A DNA stretch of 64,000 nt, taken from positions 12,906,271 to 12,970,270 of the forward strand of contig OW028585.1 in NCBI GenBank assembly GCA_932294295.1, given 5' to 3'. Both the position numbers and the translations under genes were made by a program. The notes beneath the pieces are model-generated. The model did no database searches. It was given only the letters and a program-made list of their open reading frames with translations, and was not told the DNA's origin. This DNA is from Alitta virens. Its lineage: Eukaryota; Annelida; Polychaeta; Phyllodocida; Nereididae. Numbering within the stretch: position 1 is the first letter of the stretch; each line of letters opens with the position of its first letter. Shown piece by piece: positions 37,610 to 64,000 of this stretch.

Positions 37610-38429
37610 AACAGAATTGAATTCATTCAATTTAAAGTAATATTCATATAGCACCAACCGAGACTGCAGTGGTTTATGTGTCAATTCTCCATGGATTCAA
37701 TTGCTGATGGACTATTCCATTATTTCATAAACCCCCTAGATTTGTATTTATTTTAAAGCTCTTTACCAGAACAATCCAAATAACATTATTAAAGAGATAT
37801 ATAAGGAGATTGCATCAATATCGCTGATTTTTAAAGTTTCGAAAATCGCTAAATTTCTTCATAAAGGATCAAAGTTTCAACGAGGCTTGGGAGTGATCAA
37901 AAATAAAGGTACACTTATGTGTAATACACCATAAGAAAGGGTTTTGGAACCTTAACAAAGTTAGGATAGTGTTTCATTAAAATTCTGACATTCATGATTA
38001 TCACCCCCCTCTAGTATGGCTTCACAGAAGCATCATAGACTTCCCACTATGATTAAATGATCCGATATTTCTATCAGTTTTAAACTGGTGTCAAAAATGC
38101 TGTACATATCTTTATCACAACCAGTTGTGAGTAGGTGTCAATTATCGTACATGCAAAGTGGGACCAAAATATGATTTGATATCAATTACTGACTGATTAC
38201 TGACTGACATTGGAACATGTCACACATAATATATATTATGTCAAACTTGCTGTAGTATAAAGAAATTTAAAAAAGGACCATCGAACCTGCGCAAACACAG
38301 CACGATGTTTGAGTGATCTCCACTTCATTTTCTTATAATAATATTTTTTTTTGTTTCACGAGTTAATATTTTATGCAATCAAATATATTCATTAAAAAAA
38401 CCTTCCGAAATGTTTTTGTCTTTATGCTA

Positions 38430-38690
38430 CTGCGTCTGAGGCTTAGCCAACTTATATGACCAGCCGCCAGAGGCAGATGTAATGATGAGACGATGCTTGG
38501 AGTCCACAGAATGTGACAAATTTACCCCATGGGTGGGGTCGTTTACTTGCCTCAGCATAGAAACCGAGTAAAAAGGCACATGTGCAGCCTACAATTTAAC
38601 ATCTCATGTGATCAACATCCAGCTGGGATGTAGCTTATGAAGAGTTTTTGGGACGGCTATTGAACCCGGGACCTTCAGCAGAGCTGGGCA
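38430..38690 (-). mobile_element. SINE-2-like copy with alternative tail
   Basis: Contains TACTTGCCTCAGCATAGA and ATTGAACCCGGGACCTTC; it shares its tail with 37336-37609. Confidence 0.7.
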
Positions 38691-39089
38691 GTTTGTGCAA
38701 ATCTTGTAATTGATTTGCTGACAAATTACTAAAGAAAGATATTGTAGAATTACTTATTTATAAAATAACTAGGAATTGCATAAAATTTAATGTGACTTTC
38801 CCACTTAGAACCCCTAATTTCTAAAACTAGTGACATTTCCATTGACATTTACAATAATTTGTAAAAAGGTAATACTTTCTTTCGCCTGAAATATTTTTAT
38901 TGCACTACTAGCTAATATATTGAAACCACCATATTTATACCATTACCATTTCTTTGGTTGCAATGCCAGGGTTTGTTAAGCGCATAAATTGAATTATATT
39001 CTGTGTCTATGCTGAGACTGGATCAGTACTAGCAGTTAAACCTGGTAGATTCCTTTATATCCCCTTAGAGTATGAATTGGAAGACGAAT

Positions 39090-39201
39090 TCCAGATAGCA
39101 TTCCAACGTCAGCGTGATGTCGCCGATGTTGAAACGATGTTGTACCGACAGGGGCCAATATAGAAACGACGCTGGCCTGATTTGGAATGCTATATGGGAT
39201 G
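39090..39201. mobile_element. MITE family B, copy 2
   Basis: Shares CCAGATAGCATTCCAACGTC and the end TTTGGAATGCTATATGGGA with the other copies. Confidence 0.7.
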
Positions 39202-39269
39202 TGACTTTTGAGTTTTATGTCCAGCTTATGCTGATTTTAGAAATAATTTAATACTACAAGCTCTTGCAA

Positions 39270-39722
39270 TAGAACCAAATTGAGCTTTTCTGGTAAATTC
39301 CAGTTATTAATGTCAGATTTTGTAGTCAGCATACTGCAGGATCAACCAGATAACTCTCATATCCTCCAGGGGGGCCTGATGGGGGTGTTACCTGTCGGGG
39401 TAGGAAAAGGGGGTAATCTTGCCCGAGCTGGTTTGTCACTCTCTCTCGCACCGGGTTCACGTTCTTTCACCGGAGTTTCTGTTTAATGCTCTCCAGAGAC
39501 GTAGATCTTTTATTTACACAGATTGATTTTTGTTATATTGCATTCAGTTTTTGTGTATTTCTTGTTATGTTAACCATTGTTATCTTGACTTGTGTCAAGT
39601 GTTTACATGTTACGTGTGACTTGTAAGCCCCTTATGGGCAGGGTGCCTAATATAGGCACATGTAAAATAGGAAAAAATCAATAATGAAATAATATCAATC
39701 AATCAATCAATCAATCAATCAG
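39270..39722 (+). mobile_element. Possible LINE 3' UTR with ATCA tail
   Basis: A non-coding stretch with TAATGCTCTCCAGAGACG and 'cccttatgggcagggtgcc' ends in an (ATCA)n tail at about 39696-39722. This resembles a retroposon 3' end. Confidence 0.35.
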
Positions 39723-40244
39723 TAAAAGACCCCCCCCCCCTCCCCTTGGGACAAAATGGGGGGACTCTTCTCTCACCTCATCAATCAACCCTTGTGAGCA
39801 ACAAGAACTTGCAACAGAGGGCTGCACTTTCTTTATCAACAGCAACTCAGTTTAATTGTCTTAGTTGTTGATCTCCAATGCATGTAGGAAACCACACAAA
39901 AGAAGTTACCCAACATGAAGTAATTTATCTATAGACGTCACTGACCGTACCCTTTGCTTATCAAACTTAGAAAGATAAAATATTGTATTAAAGATAATAG
40001 ACCAGTGCCAAGTGTAAGGTTCATATGACTATATAAGATGTTATCTTATGAAAATCAATCCTGTTTGTACATAGTTACTGATCTATGACTATGACAATGC
40101 ACTTTTAGTTGTCATTTTGGATTTAGCATTTAGACTGATGAAATGGCTTTTGTGGGAGCTCTTTTTACTGATGCAATGCCATCATTGGTTAGCGCCTTAA
40201 CCAAATTTAGCTGAAGGGATGTCTGATGCCAACGTTCAGCCGAC

Positions 40245-40370
40245 TACATGGCCAATTGTGCCATGTGCGTTTTCCATGCGTCTGGATACGCAATTGTTTT
40301 TGCCTTATTATAATTAGCTAAAAACCATGCGTTTTCATGAGCGCACTCTCCATGAGCGCACTCTCCATGT
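40245..40370. mobile_element. Palindromic MITE family A, copy 3 (damaged)
   Basis: The left arm is intact; the right arm is broken, with a short duplicated GAGCGCACTCTCCATG segment. Confidence 0.65.
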
Positions 40371-40609
40371 CGTTGATGGCAAGAATGTTAACCAAATATA
40401 TGTCTTTGTTGGGGCAATTGAACAGACCCAATTGTAAGCTGGCTAAGTTTTAGACCGTAGCTTTAAGAAAATAAAAACACAATACAAATGAAATCTGCAA
40501 AATAAATATTTCCAAAAACTATTTGGCATGGCAGCCATGAGTGACATAATTTTAAAAATTAATTAAAAATATGTACAAAATACATACATATGCTGTATGC
40601 TACTTCTCA

Positions 40610-40752
40610 TACATGGCCAAATGTGCCACGTGCGTTTTCCATGCGTTTGGATAAACGCATGGAAAACGCATGGTTTTCACCTCATTATAATTAGACAAAA
40701 ACCATGCGTTATCCTTCTCATGGAAAACGCACGTGGCACATTTGGCCATGTG
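40610..40752. mobile_element. Palindromic MITE family A, copy 4
   Basis: Both arms are present over 143 bp, 240 bp from copy 3. Confidence 0.78.
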
Positions 40753-41381
40753 TTGCCCAGACGTTGGGATTTACATACAAATATATTGTACATTATAAAT
40801 TAAAAATATGAGAGAGTCCAATGACAAACATAGTATTATATACACCAATATATATATGTTTATTAATACAATAAAGGTACATTAGGTGACATCAAATCAA
40901 CAATAACATCTGTATGCTGCATTGCAAATAATTAGACAAGTTAAATTCAGTCTTCTGAGAATGAATTTGGATCCTGCTCATAAATCATACAATCATTGCA
41001 CTTGAGAAATCTAGGACCTAGATAAATTCCTGTTCAATGTGACATGCTCATGACATCTGTAAAAGATAAGAAAAATTTTCATATTTAATCCGCACAGCAG
41101 ACAACCAACCAGTTGGATTTGCAAGGTAGCCCTACCAGCCACACAAAATGGTAAGTCATCTTTCCATGTCACTTGCATTAAGTATATTAAAACATTCGTA
41201 TAGTCTGGACTAGATTTAGATCTATGAGGTGTTAAATGCTTTATATAATCCTTTATAACTACTGCTATGATTTTGTATACAATTTTCATACTAAATTTAT
41301 TAAAATATTCTTAAAGATTTTTAATGGAATCTATTACACAAAAATGATCGGTTAGTTCACAACTGGCAACTTATATGACAA

Positions 41382-41388
<7 letters not shown>

Positions 41389-41416
<28 letters not shown>

Positions 41417-41456
41417 CAGTTACTTACTTACTTACTCAGTTACTTAGTTGCTTACT
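41389..41456. repeat. TTAC microsatellite
   Basis: ACTTACTTACTTACTT with two CAGT interruptions; it may be a LINE tail. Confidence 0.75.
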
Positions 41457-42499
41457 TAAACCATATATCTGAAAATTCTTTATCCTAAATTATACATCGA
41501 TTGCTTCCACAATTGCTTCGCCCTTTTTCAAACCAAATACATATTTGATTTTAGACCGCTTTGCTCATTTCTAAAGTTTAATTCGATTTTACCAAATAAA
41601 AGTACAATGAGGTTTTTTGGAGCACCAATGGGTGCTGTGAACTATTCAATAGGCTCTTCATGCATGCTGAGGTTTTTTTTGTCTCCACCAAGCCCTGATA
41701 AACTACCTCAGAGGTATTTCAGTAAGGAAAGGTCAGGGGTGCTAAGCTCAGTTTTAGTCCAGAAAATTGAGATGGATTAAGAAACGAACTCTGGTTACCC
41801 GCACAGAAAGCAGCTATGTCAATTTTTACACCATATATGCCATTGCTCCTGGTGGTGATTTGAGGATCAGCATAAAGCTGCAGTTCTATTTATAGTTTCT
41901 GTAAGCTGGCCTGTTATCAATGGGCATAGATTCAATAAAAAGCAATTAGTTTTCTGTGGCTTATTGGGTGACACATTGTGTTGTGAATACCATGGGCACC
42001 ACCCACATGAGTTTGAATTGCAGATTTTTGTTTTTTATCTCACTGGAGTCTTTTTAATATTACCTATTTGATTTTGAGCAATACACTTATTTAAAAGGTA
42101 TTTCAAAACCCTCAAGGTCCCTTGAAATACCATGTCATAGGGTTCTTCCCAAATACCCTAGTGGTGGGTCCCATGTAGGACATTGTAGGGTTCTGCATTT
42201 GTGAGCCGAAAAACCCTTTTTATTTATTCATTAAAATATATTTAAAATGTTTAGCGCCATCAGTAAAAACAGTTTTTCAGGTGGCCCATTAAATACAATA
42301 AAATATACAAAATATATATACAGATAAAATATTAAGTGTAAGTACGTAAATTAACTAAAATATGAAAAAAGATATAGAATCGTAAAAAATTTAATAATAT
42401 GATAAAATATATATTTTAAGATTATATTTGATAATGTTTGGTTCTGTACATTGTAAAAATTCATGCAATTAGGGCCTCTTCTAGACTAAAACCTCTTCC
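41457..42499. other. No gene recognised; SLC6 first exon may lie here or upstream
   Basis: AT-rich sequence without a clear ATG-plus-donor exon in phase 0. Transcript data would be needed to place the SLC6 start. Confidence 0.35.
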
Positions 42500-42654
42500 T
42501 ACATGGCCAAATGTGCCACGTGCGTATTCCATGAGAAGGATAAACGCATGGAAAATGCATGGTTTTTAGCTAATTATAATGAGGCAAAAACGACACATTT
42601 TCCATGTGCTTATCCAAACGCATGGAAAACGCATGTGGTGCAATCGGCCATGTA
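42500..42654. mobile_element. Palindromic MITE family A, copy 5
   Basis: Full-length with TA flanks; it ends 113 bp before the first recognised SLC6 exon. Confidence 0.8.
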
Positions 42655-42767
42655 GTGACTTTGAAAGGTGGTCTACATCACTGTATATTCGCTTAATAGA
42701 GATTAGTAATGCTTTCTTCGTTTGTGACATCTATACGATTGATTTTATTTCTATCATCCGTCAACAG

Positions 42768-59584
<16,817 letters not shown>

Positions 59585-59907
59585 TTTGTAATTGATTAAT
59601 GTATATCATATTTGGTATTTTTATATATTTTTTACCCTATATAATGTATTTGTGTATTTATGTATATATTTATGAAATATGTCATCATCACGGATTTTCA
59701 ATATCATGTTTTATTCCCCAATTGCAGTCATATCACTTGAAATACTGGTCGATACGGGCCGGGTGATCTGCTTTTCATACGACACAGAATGACGTTAGTA
59801 AAATGCCCATAAAAGGAAGCCCAAGACCTTGCTATGTCCAAATAAGGACGCAACGCATACAGCCAAGAATATTGATAACAGCCTAATATGATAAAAGAAA
59901 ATTGCTA

Positions 59908-59913
59908 AATAAA
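59908..59913 (+). promoter_or_regulatory. Candidate SLC6 polyadenylation signal (proximal)
   Basis: AATAAA lies 324 nt after the SLC6 stop codon. A second one stands at 60391-60396, so either could end the transcript. Confidence 0.4.
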
Positions 59914-60390
59914 CATTCAAAAAAGTTTAAATTTTCAAAATCGGATGAAAGTTTACTGAGTTGTGGCTTTAAATAACATTCATGATGCTGGTGACGCTGC
60001 ATTCAGTCTTGTTCCCATTTGAAAGATAAAATATCTTCCTGAACGTTTTATTCCATCACTTTGTCAATTTTCGTCTGATTTAAGAAATTTAAAGTTCCGC
60101 ATGACTGAAATTAATTGGGGAATAAAAGGAAAACCACACTTGTCCCAGATCTGCTCTGACAGATCACACTCGGAGGGCGCTAAGTGTGATTTTCCTATAA
60201 CGTTAATTGTTTCATTATTTTTATATGAAACTGTATATGTTTTAGTTTCCAATTAAGTTGTAAAACTGCAATGACTGTAACAGATTGATTACCAGAATGA
60301 TTCACATTGTATTCATTTTTACTCAACCAGAAACTAGGGCTTTGGTATTTTTGTTAGATGTATTGCCTTTGGGTATTACTTGTTCCTGGC

Positions 60391-60396
60391 AATAAA
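60391..60396 (+). promoter_or_regulatory. Candidate SLC6 polyadenylation signal (distal)
   Basis: AATAAA lies about 800 nt after the stop codon and is followed by a T-rich stretch. No exon-like sequence intervenes. Confidence 0.4.
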
Positions 60397-60399
60397 ATT

Positions 60400-61210
60400 A
60401 CTTGAAATTACATTTACTCTGTTTTTGTCAAAATTTTGATAGTTTTAACTGGAGGTAACTAAGGCTATCATATATGAGTCAGATAATTCAAGCAACTTTT
60501 TTTGATTTATTAACAATATTAACAGCAGCATTTCCCCATGCTTACTATATTCCAAGTATTCTGAAGACATTACGTCATATAGTTCTATAATTATCACTCT
60601 GCCATTGTTTAAAAGAACAAGTAATAAAAAAAAGATGATTTTTTCCCGTAATGTTTTTTATTAGTTAATCTATACCTAGAACAGACATGAATGGCTATCA
60701 TTAACATATCGTTATATAAATATTGTTTTTTTAATTGAACAATGCACACTCAAATGATTATCTTCCAAATCCATTTTGTCACAAGTTAGGATTTTGTATG
60801 TGGGTGGATGGATTAGGATTTTGGGAAGGTCTAGTTTTAGGTTTTAGTCATAATGATTTTCATTAAATCACCACCAGCGCTCCAGCAGGTGCTCTATATC
60901 TGTCCTTAAACATTAGTTCAATGCAGTTATGCTCTGAGATCTGAGATACATCATAGATATTGTGCAAGAATGAAATGTAGAAAGAAATTTTTATCATATC
61001 ATAGCTATAACGAGGTCATTTTCCTGGAACATTATTTCAGTGGAATGTCATAGCACATCAGTCTGTACATAGACTGGTGAACCGTAGGAGATGCTGTTTC
61101 AAGTTATGAATGAGACAATAGTCACTCTTAATTCAAATTTTGAATTGATTTTAAATAAAAGTTGCTGCAGCATGTTATTACCATCAATGCATTTTGATTA
61201 CCAACTGTTT
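60400..61210. other. SLC6 downstream region, nothing recognised
   Basis: AT-rich non-coding DNA after the candidate polyadenylation sites, with no repeat unit or exon that I can support. Confidence 0.4.
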
Positions 61211-61214
61211 CACC

Positions 61215-61622
61215 TTTAGGAAGGACTGTCAATGCAAAGACATTCTGATTGTTGTCTATTTCTCCCTCAGTAAGAACTGTCATTGAAAAGATATTTATGA
61301 TTGTCACTCAGTAAAAACTGCCAATGAAAAGACATTCTGATTGTCGTCTCTTTCTCCTTCAGGAAGAACTGTCAATGCAAAGACATTCTGATTGTTGTCT
61401 ATTTCCCTTCAGGAAGAACTGTCAATGCAAAACATTCTGATTGTCGTCTCTTTCTCCCTCGGTAAGAACTGTCAATGCGAAAACATTTTGACTGCTGACT
61501 ATTTTTCTCTTATGAAGATCGGTCAACACGAAGAGGTTTCTGTTGCTATCTCTTTGCATTTTGATTGCCAACTGTTTGTCCCTCACGAAGAACTGTCAAT
61601 GCAAAGACACTCTAATTAATGA
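61215..61622. repeat. ~60-bp minisatellite downstream of SLC6
   Basis: About seven units with AAGAACTGTCAATGCAAAGA and ATTCTGATTGTTGTCT. Confidence 0.8.
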
Positions 61623-61951
61623 CCGTTGTCAAGAGAGATGGTTCTGAGATTGGAAAAATAATGGATCACATGATGGGTTTGTTGCCAGCCAAAATCCAAA
61701 ATCAATATCAGTCAGAAGAAGAATGATATTATATTGTTATACATGTAGATGTTAATTAGCTCTGATAACAGTTTGGTTTCTGTAGTTATCTATTCTTAAG
61801 AAAGTCCACCTTATCTTAATTCATTACAGCCTACTATTGATTCACCAGCAGAGGGAGGGGGGGACTTGTGTAAAATTGCATTTTATTGTATTGAATGTAG
61901 TGATGAAATGATTTGGAAACATACTAAGTTGCATAATATATCATAATATAT

Positions 61952-62058
61952 TCATTTGGTGTCACTAAAACCATCAGCACAGCGACATTTGTAATTTCCT
62001 TTGAAGTTCAGACACATTTGCGGACAACGGTGACCCAACCTTGTGCATTCATCAATAT
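61952..62058 (-). CDS. Calcium-binding EGF-like domain exon, fragment
   Basis: After acceptor TTTTTTATGCAG the exon reads (D)[15 protein letters not shown], then [18 protein letters not shown] and TGA. It has the DIDEC calcium-binding start and five of the six EGF cysteines, spaced as in LDL-receptor-related and fibrillin-type EGF_CA domains. The sixth cysteine is missing because TGA follows. This may be a terminal exon with a broken domain, an exon with an unrecognised donor, or a pseudogene. Upstream exons would lie to the right on the minus strand; I did not recognise any. Confidence 0.7.
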
Positions 62059-62118
62059 CTGCATAAAAAATTTATATTTGTACATAATAAATATCTTTAT
62101 TCATAGGCTCACGTGAGG

Positions 62119-62293
62119 TGGTGGTGGTGGATAAAGGCTTTACGTCCTGTATTTCTGCACCTGATGGGCTAATTAGGACAGGTAGGGACCATGGCAATGA
62201 GATGAAGGATGAAACAGCATAGGCTCAACCGGGAATTGAACCCGGGACCCAGTGGTTGGAAGCCTAGCGTGCTACCACTGAGCTAGGCCCCCA
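62119..62293 (-). mobile_element. SINE-1 copy next to the EGF exon
   Basis: Full-length minus-strand copy with GAATTGAACCCGGGACCC and the A-box complement CTGAGCTAGG. Confidence 0.78.
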
Positions 62294-62337
62294 CATTCTT
62301 CCTTAAATTGGAATGAAATAAAGAGAGAAATAAATAA

Positions 62338-62582
62338 ATGGTGGAATGACCTACCTATCACAGAAAATGTGTCATCTCTGAGTCTTTAAAAGACGTCTAA
62401 AGACTTACTTATTCAGCATTGCTGCATTTTGAACCTTTACACTTATAGTTGTTTATTATTTTTTTTACTGCAATCCGTTTATTACCTTAACATTTTTATT
62501 TTTATCTTAAGGCACTATTTAGCAGCACAGAGTGCTGGAGACTGGCGCATTATAAATGAATAAATTTTATTATTGTTATTAA
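62338..62582 (+). mobile_element. LINE C-terminus and 3' UTR relic
   Basis: Reads WNDLPITENVSSLS, then after a frameshift FKRRLKTYLFSIAAF and TGA, the usual end of CR1/L2-type ORF2. The 3' UTR ends with TTATTATTG-like tail sequence. Confidence 0.6.
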
Positions 62583-62999
62583 ATTGGCAGTTACCACTTT
62601 TTGCTGTCTCTCGGTATATGACTTAGATTAATTTTGCAACTTTGTAAGTGCACTGAGTGACAAAGATGTAAATTACACTAAAATAATAAGGTAACTCTTG
62701 TAAAATAATATAAACTCGTTATAAATAAAATTATTCCAAATTACACATAATTCAAGGATTTTTAACTGATAATATTTTGCTTATTTCCTTTCTCATCTAA
62801 AAATTAACAACTTTTCGAACCTTATAATAAAGTGATTTCTTCAATGAGTATTACTAGTAATATAAAAGACTAATGCCTCCCTTGTTAATGGGAATCATTG
62901 TATTCTTTCTGATTGGCAGACAGCTTGAGATCATGATTTGCATAATTCTTGTGTTAATAAGATAATGAGCAACATTATAAAATAATTTATGATAACATG

Positions 63000-63280
63000 T
63001 CATTTGGATCTTTTGTATTTGGAAGTATCACAACATACATTTAAGATGGTAAGTACATAAATGATTTTTATTAATTTTTTTGTATGTACATAATGGTTCT
63101 TAATACCAAATTCTTTGCTGTTTAGACAAAATTTGTTGTTCTTCAAATATTTGCCTGCAATGTGATTTATCGATGAAGTTTCTATCCGTTTGCGTATTGT
63201 CATGCTTCGTATAAATCAGACAAAAAAAATTGAAAGTTATTTTATAATATCGCAATAACAAGTTATTAAAATTAATCACT
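63000..63280 (-). repeat. Local duplicated segment, copy 1 (with 63895-63985)
   Basis: A ~90-bp block reading MTIRKRIETSSINHIAGK on the minus strand recurs at 63895-63985 as MTMRKRIETSSINHIAGK. Few base differences, one synonymous. No known family. Confidence 0.5.
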
Positions 63281-63305
63281 AAACAGTTACCAGTCACTAA
63301 AATAA

Positions 63306-63632
63306 ATGATTCCCTACCTGCCTACTTACCTACCTACTTACCTACCTACCTATTTACCTACCTACTTACCTACCTACTTACCTACCTACCTACCTACTTA
63401 TTTACCTACCTACTTACTTACCTACTTACCTACCTACTTCCCTACCTACCTACCTACCTATTTACCTACCTACTTACTTACCTACTTACCTACCTACTTA
63501 CCTACCTACCTATTTACCTACCTACTTACTTACCTACTTACCTACCTACTTCCCTACCTACCTACCTACCTATTTACCTACCTACTTACTTACCTACTTA
63601 CCTACCTACTTCCCTACCTACCTACCTACCTA
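63306..63632. repeat. TACC/TACT array with higher-order period
   Basis: Tetramers TACC, TACT, TTTA and TCCC recur in an ordered block of roughly 100 bp, so it is a higher-order repeat. The Pro-Thr-Tyr-Leu frame is an artefact. Confidence 0.85.
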
Positions 63633-63894
63633 TAATTCACACTTGCACTTTATATGCCTTAGGTCTATTAGTATATGATCATACACAAATTCAGTATTTC
63701 CATCATATTATATTTTACACTTCCAGTGTGGCAAATGGACAGAAACTTTCTGTATATATTTTTGTACTTATGTTTATGATATCATCATATAGCATATTAA
63801 TATCATCACTAAGAAATGTCAAATAAGTGCCATCTTTGTTCCCATTAAGTTTCTGTACATTTTTGCCATGTAAAAAATATTGCAAAAGTGCCGT

Positions 63895-63985
63895 TTTTGG
63901 TTTTGAAAATTTGCCTGCAATGTGATTTATCGATGAAGTTTCTATCCTTTTGCGCATTGTCATGCTTCGTATGGATCTGACCAAA
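63895..63985 (-). repeat. Local duplicated segment, copy 2
   Basis: Second copy of the ~90-bp block; the flanks differ from copy 1. Confidence 0.5.
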
Positions 63986-64000
63986 ATATCTATACTTATT

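Noticed and set aside
63306..63635. 109-codon ORF of Pro-Thr-Tyr-Leu repeats
   Set aside because: Produced entirely by the TACC/TACT array, where three tetramers make 12 bases and stay open by chance.

Overview
The window looks like genomic DNA from an invertebrate animal, most likely marine and possibly a deuterostome. It is AT-rich, its genes are split into short exons by introns of about 0.1 to 6 kb with GT-AG ends, and it is densely packed with non-coding repeats: tRNA-derived SINEs, hairpin MITEs, LINE tails, a Tc1-like fragment, minisatellites and microsatellites. There are no bacterial-style operons. The taxon cannot be fixed from the sequence alone.

Layout. (1) 1-7190: no convincing gene; hairpin repeats, dispersed repeats and degenerate tandem repeats. 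(2) 7195-18127, minus strand: a complete nuclear receptor gene rebuilt from seven coding exons with consistent phases (634 residues). It has a C4 zinc-finger DNA-binding domain with an NR1-type P-box, an NR1-like ligand-binding domain resembling Rev-erb/E75, no recognisable helix-12 AF-2, and a long polar tail ending in an LLPLL motif. Its 5.9-kb first coding intron holds a 2-kb array in which a ~75-bp core alternates with TATC microsatellites. (3) 18130-42760: mainly repeats. These include a CR1/Jockey-type reverse transcriptase pseudogene (20269-21925), a TIR-bounded nested element (22402-24235), a TIR-bounded 2.9-kb element carrying exon-like ORFs (30443-33309), a deleted Tc1-like element (34059-34815), and many SINEs and MITEs. 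(4) 42768-59584, plus strand: an SLC6 sodium/chloride-coupled transporter gene. Fifteen coding exons encode 626 residues; the first coding exon with the start codon was not found. It is an amino-acid-type carrier (Gly where monoamine carriers have Asp) and nearest by eye to glycine-transporter-like members, but Ser replaces a Trp that glycine transporters use for selectivity. (5) 59600-64000: the SLC6 3' region, a minisatellite, one EGF-like exon on the minus strand (61952-62058), a LINE tail, a SINE and a TACC/TACT array.

Most notable are the tandem repeats at gene boundaries. Two SLC6 introns end in minisatellites whose every unit carries a copy of the 3' splice-site region, so five and about sixteen decoy acceptors precede the true exon. 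In the receptor gene, the last codons and the stop lie in the first unit of a 3' tandem repeat. Two perfect IR-1 nuclear-receptor sites (AGGTCA-N-TGACCT) lie 1.7 and 4.0 kb upstream of the receptor's first coding exon, suggesting autoregulation or cross-regulation. A 30-bp array in an SLC6 intron repeats a CCAATC box 24 times.

All family assignments come from reading motifs by eye; no database search was run.
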